Source: an uncultured Bacteroidales bacterium (lineage in GTDB: Bacteria > Bacteroidota > Bacteroidia > Bacteroidales > UBA4417). Taken from it: DNA of 44,946 nucleotides. The notes beneath the pieces were generated by a model, which did no database searches, was not told the DNA's origin, and saw only the letters and a list, made by a program, of their open reading frames with translations. Below, in pieces: positions 17,730 to 26,477 of the stretch. Positions within the stretch are counted from its first letter, which is position 1. Each line of letters opens with the position of its first letter. Location of the stretch: positions 1 through 44,946 of the forward strand of contig CAJAXK010000276.1 of the NCBI GenBank assembly GCA_903946925.1, in the 5' to 3' direction. The position numbers and the translations under genes were made by a program.

Positions 17730-18578
17730 ATGACCCAAAGCAATTACAATAGTTCAAATGGCGATTTATTGAACATCGAGATCCAGTTGTTGATGGAGGC
17801 CATATTTTTGCGCTATGGGTACGATTTTCGCAATTACAGCAAAGCTCATATAAAACGCCGGGTATTGCACCGATTGGGGCTAAGCAACCTGCCTTCAGTT
17901 ACGCAACTACAGGATATAGTGCTCAGGGATCGGCATTTTTTCAACGAGTTCCTCGACGATTTATCTATCAATGTAACCGAAATGTTTCGTGATCCCGAAT
18001 TTTACAAGTCGCTGCGCGAAAATATAATCCCAAAACTCCGGACGTATGCCTATTTCAAAATATGGCATGCCGGCTGTTCAACAGGTGAAGAGGTTTATTC
18101 GCTGGCAATACTTTTAAAAGAAGAAGGCTTGCTGGACAGGTGCCAGGTGTATGCTACTGATTTCAGCCGGAAAGTATTGGGTATTGCAAAAGAAGGTATT
18201 TACCAGAAAAACGAAATTGAGCAATACGAGCGGAATTATCAACTTTCAGGCGGCTTGCATAAACTTTCCGATTATTACAAATCGAGGTATGGTTCCATAA
18301 TATTCGACAAGGAATTATCAAGCAAGATAGTTTTCGCCGACCATAACCTGGTTACGGATAAGGTTTTTGCCGATGTAAACCTTATTCTGTGCCGTAACGT
18401 GCTAATCTATTTCGAAAAAAGCCTTCAGGACAACGTGGTTGGATTATTTTACGAAAGCCTTGTACCATCAGGCATTTTGTGCCTGGGAACAAAAGAAAGC
18501 ATCAGATTTTCGAATCACGAACATTATTTTGAGGTAATAGACGAGAAGCAAAAAATCTATAAAAAGAAAATCCGATAA
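17730..18578 (+). CDS. cheR: CheR-type protein-glutamate methyltransferase
   Basis: 282 residues, full length for CheR. The N-terminal helical domain includes FRNYSKAHIKRRVLHRLGL; the SAM-binding domain has IWHAGCSTGEEVYSLAILL (about 110-128), VYATDFSRKVLGIAKEGIY and VNLILCRNVLIYF. CheR methylates glutamates on chemoreceptor coiled coils using S-adenosylmethionine. No chemoreceptor, CheA or CheW gene lies in the window; the neighbours are two hybrid kinases upstream and cheB directly downstream (TAATG overlap, so translational coupling). The target may therefore be a kinase coiled coil rather than a classical receptor. The leader contains a 20-unit heptamer array and no obvious ribosome binding site. 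Confidence 0.92.
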   Translation: MTQSNYNSSNGDLLNIEIQLLMEAIFLRYGYDFRNYSKAHIKRRVLHRLGLSNLPSVTQLQDIVLRDRHFFNEFLDDLSINVTEMFRDPEFYKSLRENIIPKLRTYAYFKIWHAGCSTGEEVYSLAILLKEEGLLDRCQVYATDFSRKVLGIAKEGIYQKNEIEQYERNYQLSGGLHKLSDYYKSRYGSIIFDKELSSKIVFADHNLVTDKVFADVNLILCRNVLIYFEKSLQDNVVGLFYESLVPSGILCLGTKESIRFSNHEHYFEVIDEKQKIYKKKIR

Positions 18579-19147
18579 TGTACAAAGCCATAGTTATAGG
18601 CACTTCTTATGGCGGTTTAGAAGCCCTGAAAACTTTGCTTCCTAAGCTCAGGTCGGGCTTCCCTGTTCCTGTAATAATAGTTTTGCATATTGGCGACCAC
18701 AACAACGAAACATTTGTAAATTATATGAATTCCCTTTGTGAACTTGAAGTAAAAGAAGCCGATAGCCACGAAAAGATCAAAGCCGGATTTGCATATTTCG
18801 CCCCACCTAATTATCACCTTCTTGTTGAATCCGATTTCACATTTTCGTTAACAACCGACGAAAAACATAATTTCTCCCGTCCTTCTATTGATATTTTATT
18901 TGAGTCGGCTGCCTGGGTGTACTGCCAAACCCTAATTGGGGTTGTATTGACCGGGGCAAATTCCGATGGTGCGAATGGATTAAAAATGATAAAGGATTTT
19001 GGCGGTGCCACAATTGTTGAGAATCCATGCTCTGCCATATCGCCTGCCATGCCACGGTCAGCCTTAAAAACCGCAAAACCCGATTTTCAGCTCCCACTCG
19101 AAATAATAGCCGATAAATTGATAGAGCTTGCCAGTATCGGCAGATAA
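18578..19147 (+). CDS. cheB: stand-alone CheB-type methylesterase domain (no receiver)
   Basis: 189 residues, only the catalytic domain. The expected catalytic residues are visible: S10 in GTSYGG, H37 in VLHIGDH and D130 in TGANSDGANG, with the PSIDILFESAA helix (102-112) and the C-terminal MPRSAL segment. CheB removes methyl groups, or deamidates glutamine, on receptor coiled coils. The usual N-terminal receiver is absent, so activity is not controlled by phosphorylation in cis; a receiver on one of the upstream hybrid kinases could act in trans. The start ATG overlaps the last base of the cheR stop (TAATG). Together with cheR this forms a reversible methylation pair. Confidence 0.9.
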   Translation: MYKAIVIGTSYGGLEALKTLLPKLRSGFPVPVIIVLHIGDHNNETFVNYMNSLCELEVKEADSHEKIKAGFAYFAPPNYHLLVESDFTFSLTTDEKHNFSRPSIDILFESAAWVYCQTLIGVVLTGANSDGANGLKMIKDFGGATIVENPCSAISPAMPRSALKTAKPDFQLPLEIIADKLIELASIGR

Positions 19148-19198
19148 CCTTGACGCCAACAAATTAGCTATGGCCAAATGTGGATGTAATTGCCATAA

Positions 19199-19230
19199 AA
19201 AAAACCGCCCCATACAGGGAGCGGTTTTTT
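19199..19230. terminator. bidirectional hairpin terminator between cheB and ppiD
   Basis: The arms AAAAAACCGC (19199-19208) and GCGGTTTTTT (19221-19230) pair perfectly, extended by CCC/GGG with one bulged A. The A-rich and T-rich flanks serve both converging genes. Confidence 0.88.
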
Positions 19231-19246
19231 TATTATGAATGTTTTT

Positions 19247-21370
19247 TTAGTAGAATAGCAACCTGTGGTCCTTGATTTCAGCTTTTTCCTGTAAGATGTT
19301 GCCTAACATGCCTGCGCGGCCTTGGAAATATTGAGCCATTTGCCTTTTCTGATTTTCAAAATCGGTGGTAGCAGGTGCCTCTTTCATTTGATCGAGAACA
19401 AATACATAAACTGCCTGATCGCCTTTAACAGGACCGCTAACCTGGCCTTTTGTGGCGGCAAAAATCTGACCGGTTAATTTTGCTTCGTGGCCATAATTAG
19501 GGATATTGGCACTTGTAAAAGAAACATCGGCTGTATCAACTTTCGAACCTACGTTCTGTTGCACAAAACCATATAAATCTTTGTTTTTAGCCAATTGATC
19601 GCTAACTTTTTTCATTAGCATTTCAGCTTTCTTCTCGCGAATTACCAAAGGTTTAATAGGCTCTTTTAATACTTCGAGAGGGATATAGCCTGATTCAACT
19701 TTATCCTTTAGAGCTGCAACCACATAAGTTCCTTCAATATCGAATACATTGGAAACAGCACCTTTTTCAGTTTCCTCATTAAATGCCCAACGAACCACTT
19801 CACGGGCAGTTTTTAAACCAGGAATGGTATTGTCGGTAGTGTTGAGCCTATCGGCATTGCGTAGGTTCAAGCCTTTATCTTTAACGGTCTTTTCGAGTTT
19901 CTCAATAGTAGTGTTTGCAGCAGCAAAATTGCTGGCTTCGTTGTAAAGCGCTTCAATAGTTTTTGAGCCTGGCTCCATACGGAAATCGACAGCAGCAACT
20001 TTAACTTTGGTCGAAGGGTCTTTTTTGCCGGTTATTTTAATGATATGGTAACCAAACTGGGTTTCCACTTTTTTAATATCGCCAATTGTGCCTTTAACAA
20101 CAGCCGCGTTAAATTCGGGAACCATTTTTCCATCCTCAAACCAACCAAGGTCACCAAGTTTAGCTTTTACCGATTCGTCGTCGCTTTTTGTGGCTGCAAG
20201 CATTTCAAATGCTCCGGGATTGGTTTTAACCACATTTAGAATACTGTCGGCTAATTTGTCGGCTGTTTCGCGGGTTCGGGTTGCGGTTTGGATTGGTGTA
20301 CCAGCATAAGAAACAAGTATATGGCTTGCCATCAATGAATCGGCATTGGTTTGGCGGTCAACAACTTTAAATATACGGTACATCCCATTGTCTTCCATTG
20401 GTTCAAGAACTTGCCCGACTGGTGCACTAAAAAGCAAAGTGTCGATATTTGGCGCAAAAGTACCGCGTTTGTGCCATGTGCTATCGTAGCGGTTGTCGGA
20501 GGTAGCGTTAACAAAACCAGGAACATCCGTTGTTGCAACAAAATCAGTATACGCTTTTTGAATGTTGGCTTTCATAAGCACAATGTCCTCTTCCGACATT
20601 TTAGGCTCAAACAACACATATTCAATATTCCGAACCGGTTTATCCTGTTTGAACTTGTATTTGTTCTCGTTGTAATATTTTTCAAAATCGGCATCGGTAA
20701 CTTTTACGGCACTATCCGAAATAGTTTGGTATGTAACACCGGTGATGCGCACATTGGCCATGGTGTTCGATTCGGTATAATTGCGTTTTGCCAATGCTGT
20801 AGGCACATAAAACGATTTGGTTATCAAACTGTTGTATTTGCTCGATAGCCTGTCGCTCTTTATGAATTTTTCCATTTGCAGGTAACGCTGTTTGTTTTCG
20901 GGCGAAACTTTTTCGGCATTATCTAAATTCTGAAGGAATTCGGTTACTGCTTTTGGGTTAAACTGACCAGTTTTGGGGTCCGAAAAACTTTTAAGTATGT
21001 ATTGGTGAGGGTTGTTTCCGCGGATTAGGTCATCGAGTTCTTCAACCGAAACCGAAACGCCAAGCATATCGTATTGCTTGTCCATTATAATTTCATTAAC
21101 TACCTGCTGCCATGTTTGTTGGCGTACCTGATAGTTTTCTTCAGCGGTGAGGTTATCCTTGCCACTGTTGGTTTTTTGCATTTCGCTGTTTTCTTCAACT
21201 TTAAGGTTGAACTCGGTTATTGCGATTTTTTCGCCAGCAATAACCCCTATAGTATTATCCTGTTTGTTGCGTTTGCGTTGAAAATCGCTGAGCACGAAAA
21301 GAAGCAGTGCTACCCCAATAATACCTACAAGTAACCAGTAACGTTTTCGTATTTCTCCAATAATTGCCAT
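19247..21370 (-). CDS. ppiD: PpiD/SurA-type membrane-anchored peptidyl-prolyl isomerase
   Basis: 707 residues. It has a short cytoplasmic N-terminus, one membrane helix (about residues 11-28), then a SurA-N-like chaperone region (GVIAGEKIAITEFNLKVEEN, VNEIIMDKQYDMLGVSVS). A parvulin-type PPIase domain follows at about 345-450 (ASHILVSYAG, FEMLAATKSDDESVKAKLGD, GWFEDGKMVPEF, FGYHIIKITGKK), and a long C-terminal region that again resembles a parvulin fold. This topology matches PpiD, a periplasmic folding factor for outer-membrane and exported proteins. It is the last gene of the minus-strand envelope cluster starting at coaX, though the repeat at 21810 separates it from the CNNM gene. Confidence 0.9.
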   Translation of the reverse strand: MAIIGEIRKRYWLLVGIIGVALLLFVLSDFQRKRNKQDNTIGVIAGEKIAITEFNLKVEENSEMQKTNSGKDNLTAEENYQVRQQTWQQVVNEIIMDKQYDMLGVSVSVEELDDLIRGNNPHQYILKSFSDPKTGQFNPKAVTEFLQNLDNAEKVSPENKQRYLQMEKFIKSDRLSSKYNSLITKSFYVPTALAKRNYTESNTMANVRITGVTYQTISDSAVKVTDADFEKYYNENKYKFKQDKPVRNIEYVLFEPKMSEEDIVLMKANIQKAYTDFVATTDVPGFVNATSDNRYDSTWHKRGTFAPNIDTLLFSAPVGQVLEPMEDNGMYRIFKVVDRQTNADSLMASHILVSYAGTPIQTATRTRETADKLADSILNVVKTNPGAFEMLAATKSDDESVKAKLGDLGWFEDGKMVPEFNAAVVKGTIGDIKKVETQFGYHIIKITGKKDPSTKVKVAAVDFRMEPGSKTIEALYNEASNFAAANTTIEKLEKTVKDKGLNLRNADRLNTTDNTIPGLKTAREVVRWAFNEETEKGAVSNVFDIEGTYVVAALKDKVESGYIPLEVLKEPIKPLVIREKKAEMLMKKVSDQLAKNKDLYGFVQQNVGSKVDTADVSFTSANIPNYGHEAKLTGQIFAATKGQVSGPVKGDQAVYVFVLDQMKEAPATTDFENQKRQMAQYFQGRAGMLGNILQEKAEIKDHRLLFY

Positions 21371-21809
21371 CTGTGTTTAATTTAATAGTTTTCGTAAAAA
21401 GAGGTGCAAATTTACAACAATTCCTCACTTGTAAAAATAAATTTTCAATTGCTTTGCATTGAGCCTGTAAATGTTGACCAAAGCCACATGTACAATGGTT
21501 TAAAATAATGCCCGATAGAGTGTTTGTCGCTGGGTTTCACGTTCAATTATTATATTGCAATGTATCCAATCGGACTATTTTTGGCTAAAAATCCGGAAAA
21601 GGAATCTCATTTTGATTTAGCTGATGGTTTACTTAAAAAATGTCAGGACAGGAGTTGTTGCGTAATTTTTTTTGTTTCAGGTGATTTTGCTTTTTTGCTT
21701 CTTGTTTCTGACCATGAATCTAATATTTGAAAATACAATAAAACAAAAAGGTTTAATGCCTAAACATATATCTGATATTGAAAGCCAGGAATCTGCTCCG
21801 AACTCAACC
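21371..21809. other. gene-free stretch upstream of ppiD
   Basis: No supported gene. A 68-residue plus-strand frame at 21524-21730 starts with TTG, is rich in Phe and Cys and resembles nothing I know, so I regard it as chance. The ppiD promoter should lie near 21371-21450 but I could not fix it. Confidence 0.4.
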
Positions 21810-22060
21810 TTGAGTCCACTCTGAAAAGTCTTTTTTTGCTACTAAGTGTTACATTGAGCCTGCCGAAGTGGCACTAAACCTCTAAGTTTACTCATAATTG
21901 CTTATTTTAAAGGAACTCGTGATATCGCTTCGCTAAGTTCACAAAGTTTATAGCGCTGATTAACAACACTCTGTGTGCCTTTGTGTCCTCTGTGCTGCTT
22001 CGGCAGGCTCAGCACACCGCTCCGTGGTTTTCTTTTTAAAGGTTTTCGGAATGGATTCAA
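21810..22060. repeat. miniature inverted-repeat element, copy 2 (251 bp)
   Basis: Left end TTGAGTCCACTCTGA (21810-21824); right end TCGGAATGGATTCAA (22046-22060). The ends pair with three mismatches, so this copy has decayed relative to copy 1. The interior shares long phrases with copy 1, including TGCCGAAGTGGCACTAAA and CACACCGCTCCGTGGTTTTC. The right end overlaps the stop codon of the neighbouring gene. Confidence 0.8.
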
Positions 22061-23322
22061 CCACCAATTTTTAGCAAAACTTTATCAATACGGCTACCGG
22101 ATGCTTCCAGGATGGTAAAGGTAAATTTATCTATTATAATCTGTTCGCGTATTTCGGGGATGCTTTGGTTGTGGTTCAAAATTAACCCTGCGAGGGTTTC
22201 GTACTCGTCCGATTGGGGAAGGTTTAAAGTATATTCCTGGTTCAGGAAATCTATTTCGAGCCTTCCCGCCAAAATAAATTCGGTTGCGCTGTTTTGCTTC
22301 ACAACCCTTTCATCCACATCAAACTCATCCTGTATTTCACCAAAAATTTCTTCTATCAAATCTTCTACGGTTACCATGCCAGCCGTACCGCCAAATTCAT
22401 CAACTACCACAGCCACACTTTTCCGTTGGTTTATCATCAGGTTCAGCACATCGCTGGCAGCTATGGTTTCGGGCACTATAACAATCGGTTTCAAAATTGA
22501 TCTTAAGTCGGCAGGTTTGGCAAACAAATCGTACAAATGCACATATCCTATTAGGTTGTCGATGCTTTGCTTATAAACCGGGATTTTTGAATGTTGTGTT
22601 TCGATGATAATACTTTGGAGTTCGTCAATGGTAGAAGTATCCTCCACGGCAATTACTTCGTTGCGGGGTACCATACACTCCCGCACTTTGGTTGTGTGGA
22701 ATTCGCGTACGTTTTGTATCATCTGTATTTCGCTCGACTCATCCACCTGTGCTGCTGCCGGGTTGTAAAAATCGCGGATGTAATCGTCAAAATCGATGGA
22801 TGTGAAGCGGTACTTTACCGATCCAATTTTCATATTAAATAGATACCTCAATATCAGTTCCGACATTCCAAGAAAAAAGAACATAAAGGGATACAAGATA
22901 AGATAAATTAAAAAAACAGGAATAGCAAAAAAGTTCAGCAGGCCGTTTGGGTTAAGCCTGAAAAGTATTTTTGGCAAAAACTCCGCCGTCATCAAAATCA
23001 ATAGGGTTGATACAATGGTTTGAAATATGAGTATCAAACTATCGGATGCCAATGATGGGGGCAGCAGTGTTATCAACAGAGGCTCCAATATGGCTGCTGC
23101 GGCAATACCATATACAACCAGAGCAATATTGTTGCCAACCAGCATGGCACCAATAAACCGCGAAGGATGATGAATAAAACCGGAAATCAGTTTGGCCGAA
23201 ACCAAACCTTTCCCCTTTTCAAGTTCGATCCTGAGTTTATTGGAGCTTACAAAAGCAATTTCCATCCCCGAGAAGAACGCGGAAGAAGCAAGCGTAATGG
23301 CAATTATCAGGTAATTGTTCAT
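22057..23322 (-). CDS. CNNM/CorC-type membrane protein with CBS pair (hemolysin-like family)
   Basis: 421 residues. The N-terminal DUF21/CNNM membrane domain has FFSGMEIAFVSSNKLRIELEKG at about 17-38 and several helices to about 155. Two CBS domains follow (REFHTTKVRECMVPRNEVIAVED, HSKIPVYKQSIDNLIGYVHLYDL, VVDEFGGTAGMVTVEDLIEEIFGEI) and a CorC/HlyC C-terminal domain with ADGYE-like DEYETLAGLIL. The family is linked to magnesium or other cation transport; the old name hemolysin is misleading. In Bacteroidota a relative is the gliding protein GldE, but I cannot assign that here. The stop codon TGA (22059-22057) lies inside the end of the repeat element at 21810-22060, so the native C-terminus may have been changed. 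Confidence 0.88.
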   Translation of the reverse strand: MNNYLIIAITLASSAFFSGMEIAFVSSNKLRIELEKGKGLVSAKLISGFIHHPSRFIGAMLVGNNIALVVYGIAAAAILEPLLITLLPPSLASDSLILIFQTIVSTLLILMTAEFLPKILFRLNPNGLLNFFAIPVFLIYLILYPFMFFFLGMSELILRYLFNMKIGSVKYRFTSIDFDDYIRDFYNPAAAQVDESSEIQMIQNVREFHTTKVRECMVPRNEVIAVEDTSTIDELQSIIIETQHSKIPVYKQSIDNLIGYVHLYDLFAKPADLRSILKPIVIVPETIAASDVLNLMINQRKSVAVVVDEFGGTAGMVTVEDLIEEIFGEIQDEFDVDERVVKQNSATEFILAGRLEIDFLNQEYTLNLPQSDEYETLAGLILNHNQSIPEIREQIIIDKFTFTILEASGSRIDKVLLKIGG

Positions 23323-23419
23323 TTATTTAATTTTGGGTGCCTTAAAAGCCTCAAGTTAATTGCTGTTGGCGGCCACTATTCTATTGTATTTAATGGTTAT
23401 TAAAGCAATCTAATTCAAC

Positions 23420-23464
23420 ACTTTAGGCACTTTAAGTACTTTAAGTACTTTAGGCACTTCAAGA
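23420..23464. repeat. 9-base tandem repeat, five units
   Basis: The units read ACTTTAGGC, ACTTTAAGT, ACTTTAAGT, ACTTTAGGC, ACTTCAAGA in exact 9-base register, between the CNNM gene and lptC. Confidence 0.85.
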
Positions 23465-23505
23465 CCAGCCCAAATATCCGTATTGAATTTGATATAAATT
23501 ACAAG

Positions 23506-24084
23506 TTATTTATCGTCTTCAACATAAATAGTGCCCCTAACATCGCGGATTATCCAATTGTCGAATAACTCATCCGATTCCATTCCTTTTCCAAATATTA
23601 TTTTGTCGGGCTGTGTTATTTTAACAAATTCATCACTGGATACTTTCTTTTTATTCTGGTCGTAAAGCAAGCTTTCGGTATTGAGTTCATAATGCCTTTC
23701 GAAATTACGGATTATAACATTACCACGCGCCTGCATGGTTCGCCTGTTATCCCAGCTAATCCCATAATTGGCTGTAATCTGGCTTTTTGGCTGCATTAGC
23801 GAGTCGAAAAATACAATCTTCATTCCATTCGGAAACTCGGTATAGGAATCGTTGGTTTGAAAACTGATCATTTTAGTTGCAGTAAGTTCGTGGGTTACAC
23901 GGCCCATTTCGCTTTGCAAAACATGTACATCGTAAATGGTAACATCGGGTATTGAATCCTTGGTCGAAAGTTTTACGACAGCCATCATATCGTTTTCGCA
24001 CGAAAAAAATACAAGTGTCGCCAAAACGGCAACAAAACTGAATAAAACCCTGAATTTTATTGCTTTCGACAATTTATTGTCCAT
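23506..24084 (-). CDS. lptC: LptC-like LPS export lipoprotein
   Basis: 192 residues with an N-terminal hydrophobic segment ending in a lipobox-like FFSC (cysteine at about 29), then a beta-jellyroll of the OstA/LptC type: DVHVLQSEMGRVTHELTATK, FPNGMKIVFFDS, ITANYGISWDNRRTMQARGN, VIIRNFERHYELNTESLLYD. LptC takes LPS from the inner-membrane LptBFG transporter and passes it to the periplasmic LptA bridge. Length is normal. Its place between a CNNM gene and coaX is common in Bacteroidota. The 200-base gap to the upstream outer-membrane-protein gene holds nothing I recognise. Confidence 0.85.
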   Translation of the reverse strand: MDNKLSKAIKFRVLFSFVAVLATLVFFSCENDMMAVVKLSTKDSIPDVTIYDVHVLQSEMGRVTHELTATKMISFQTNDSYTEFPNGMKIVFFDSLMQPKSQITANYGISWDNRRTMQARGNVIIRNFERHYELNTESLLYDQNKKKVSSDEFVKITQPDKIIFGKGMESDELFDNWIIRDVRGTIYVEDDK

Positions 24085-24284
24085 AATATAAGGAAGGGCG
24101 ATTAGGAAAAAATAGAAAGTTGACCCTAAACTTTTAATCTGATTAAATTTTCAGCCGTTAAAACAATGCCTATGTTTTGAGTTTTTATGTGAATATGACC
24201 CGATTTAGGATTTATTTGTTCATTCCTTCGCATCAATCACTTCAATACCACCAAGCTATTGTTGTATTTAGCTTATAATTAAGC

Positions 24285-25574
24285 CTAATTGAAGCGGCGT
24301 TTTAGGAACCATCTTTCCTGCAAGGCTGCGCCGATAGTGAAACGCATGTAATTTTCCTTTAAAAGTCCATTGTCAGTAGTGCCTTGTGTTCCGAACTCGA
24401 CAGCAATATTCATGGTGGACCTCGATTTTTTCATAGGCAAACCAATACCGAAACTCACACCAAAATCCTTGATCCGGGTATTTTGCAATTCGAGGTAACT
24501 CTGCTCGAAACGTAACCCTGCCCTATAATTTATACGTTCGTAATATTTGCCAATATCAACAGGTGAAGGCCTGTATTGGCCACCAATTGAAACCCGCAAG
24601 TTATCTTTCATTTGAGGGTTGTTTCCAAGATACCGGAACTCGCTCCATTTTTGCCAATTCACATCAGCAGTGGCAAGCCAACGGTTGGTGCTGCCAATCA
24701 TAAAACCAAAACCATATGCGGTAGGCAACTCCACCAAGCCTTCTGTTCCGGTTAACAGATAAACAGTATCGTTTACAACATCAATGTTGGAGCTGTAATT
24801 GTGTGTATAGGAATATTTTATTTTTTCGGCTTGCCCATCAACCGATTGCTTAGGGTTGTAAGTAAGCCCAAACTGTAAAAAGCGGCCTTCTTTAAGCGGT
24901 TGGCGATAAATAATCCCAAAATCAAAGTTCACTTTGTTTAACCGCGCCGTGCTTCTTTCCATGGCGTTAACATAATAGAGCGAATCTGGGAAGGTGGAGG
25001 CCCGTTCTTTAACTATGTTGCCAAAAAGGTACGCAACGTTAACGCCTATCGATAAGTTTTTAATCGGGGTAAAGGCATTTCCGAAGTACGCTTTGTTAAG
25101 GCCACCACTGCCTTTGTACACACTTACCATTTTTCCGGTGGTATCGTTTATTACAACATTTTGCATTTCGAAACCCACGTTCGAGTAGGGCATTATCCCA
25201 AGGCTGGTACGCAACCATTTTGCAACCGGAAAGCCAAAATACAAGTTCGACAGTGTGCCAAATTTAGTTTTTTGCGACTCGTCTATCGTTTTTAGCGTAG
25301 CTGACCTGAGGTTAAAAGCTGCATCGAATACAAAGCTATTGGTATCGAATGCGCTGTACGATGCAGGGTTGGCAGGGTTTATAAAATATGGGCTGCTGAA
25401 TGCGGTTGAGGCTCCACCCATGGCCATGTTTACCTGACTGCTGACGCCATACAGGTTTCCAATCCCAAAAACCGAATAAGGGGAAGATATTTTTACTTGC
25501 GCCGATGCAAGCAGTACAGGAAGCAGCAAACCTGCAACCAGTATAAGTTTACGAATAATTTTATTGTGTCTCAA
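24285..25574 (-). CDS. outer-membrane beta-barrel protein of the coaX-lptC cluster
   Basis: 429 residues with a signal peptide ending LASAQ. The start of the mature protein, SPYSVFGIGNLYGVSSQVNM (residues about 30-49), and the GGASTAFSSPYFINPANPASY segment resemble FadL/PorV-like outer-membrane proteins of Bacteroidota. Alternating barrel strands continue to a C-terminal aromatic end (ERWFLKRRFN). Its start overlaps the end of coaX by 14 bases, so the two are co-transcribed. Homologues in this position are usually annotated only as hypothetical outer-membrane proteins; transport of a hydrophobic compound is a guess. Confidence 0.75.
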   Translation of the reverse strand: MRHNKIIRKLILVAGLLLPVLLASAQVKISSPYSVFGIGNLYGVSSQVNMAMGGASTAFSSPYFINPANPASYSAFDTNSFVFDAAFNLRSATLKTIDESQKTKFGTLSNLYFGFPVAKWLRTSLGIMPYSNVGFEMQNVVINDTTGKMVSVYKGSGGLNKAYFGNAFTPIKNLSIGVNVAYLFGNIVKERASTFPDSLYYVNAMERSTARLNKVNFDFGIIYRQPLKEGRFLQFGLTYNPKQSVDGQAEKIKYSYTHNYSSNIDVVNDTVYLLTGTEGLVELPTAYGFGFMIGSTNRWLATADVNWQKWSEFRYLGNNPQMKDNLRVSIGGQYRPSPVDIGKYYERINYRAGLRFEQSYLELQNTRIKDFGVSFGIGLPMKKSRSTMNIAVEFGTQGTTDNGLLKENYMRFTIGAALQERWFLKRRFN

Positions 25575-26292
25575 TGTTGAAATCCAGTATTAGGTTTAAG
25601 CCCTCAAGAACCAGATTGAGGGCTGCAAAGGTCTTAATATTTAATCTTTTATCAAAATAATTGTGATCGCCTCCTGTGAGTATTATTTTGAGGCCGGGAT
25701 ACAATAACTGATACCTCTTGATAATCCCCTCCAATTCGGCAACAGCACCATTTAACACACCCGAATGGATGCCCGAAGCTGTATCGGAGCCAATAAGGTC
25801 GGCATCATCGTAATAGTCGAGCAATGGAAGCCTACCCGTAAACGCATGTAAGGCTTTGTACCGCATGGCGATTCCGGGTGAAATGCCTCCTCCAAGATAT
25901 TCGCCATCGGCTGTGAGCAAATCGTAAGTTATGGCGGTTCCGGCATCAATTACAAGTATATCGGAATGTGGCATCCAATATTTCGCCCCAACGGCACCTG
26001 CCAAACGGTCTTTCCCTAAAGTTTCGGGCGAAGCATACTTATTTATAAGCGGAACAGGAATGGTGTGGTCGAAAAAAACTGTGTTGAAATTGCTTTTCAA
26101 AAACGAATCTATTTCCAGAGGATATTCCTTAACTGTTGAAATTATAGCGTTATCAATCAACATGTTTGTTTTGCAGAAATCCATCACCCTTTGCACATCA
26201 ACACCGGAAAAACTGGTAAATGCCAGCATTTCCGAACCTTGAAACAAGGCTAACTTGGTAAGTGTGTTTCCTGTATCTATAACGAGGTTCAT
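25561..26292 (-). CDS. coaX: type III pantothenate kinase
   Basis: 243 residues. The ASKHA-fold motifs are in order: DTGNTLTKLALF at the N-terminus (phosphate loop), PETLGKDRLAGAVGAKYW (about 89-106), LVIDAGTAITYDLL (about 112-125), GGGISPGIAMRYKALH (about 132-147) and ILTGGD near the C-terminus. The enzyme phosphorylates pantothenate as the first step of coenzyme A synthesis. It leads the minus-strand cluster of envelope genes, and its end overlaps the next gene by 14 bases. Confidence 0.95.
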   Translation of the reverse strand: MNLVIDTGNTLTKLALFQGSEMLAFTSFSGVDVQRVMDFCKTNMLIDNAIISTVKEYPLEIDSFLKSNFNTVFFDHTIPVPLINKYASPETLGKDRLAGAVGAKYWMPHSDILVIDAGTAITYDLLTADGEYLGGGISPGIAMRYKALHAFTGRLPLLDYYDDADLIGSDTASGIHSGVLNGAVAELEGIIKRYQLLYPGLKIILTGGDHNYFDKRLNIKTFAALNLVLEGLNLILDFNIETQ

Positions 26293-26477
26293 GGTTTGCG
26301 CCTACTTAATTGCTAATGCAATACTTTGATGACAAAATTAGAAAAAGCAATAACCCCTTTTTACATGCCGGGAGTTTATACCTTTGCATTTGTGATTTTT
26401 TAACAGGCTTTCAACCATATTGCTGGCCAAACTAATTTTTCTGAGAGTTCAAAAGTAACTGATAAACAATAAGCTAT

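Noticed and set aside
17457-17757. Several overlapping frames encoding Cys/Arg/Asp- or Ser/Asn/Pro-rich repeat peptides on both strands
   Set aside because: They are translations of the GCAATCC/GACATCC heptamer array; all frames stay open because of the repeat, and none has a plausible start region or family match.
21524-21730. 68-residue plus-strand frame upstream of ppiD
   Set aside because: TTG start, Phe/Cys-rich content, no recognisable motif and no operon context.
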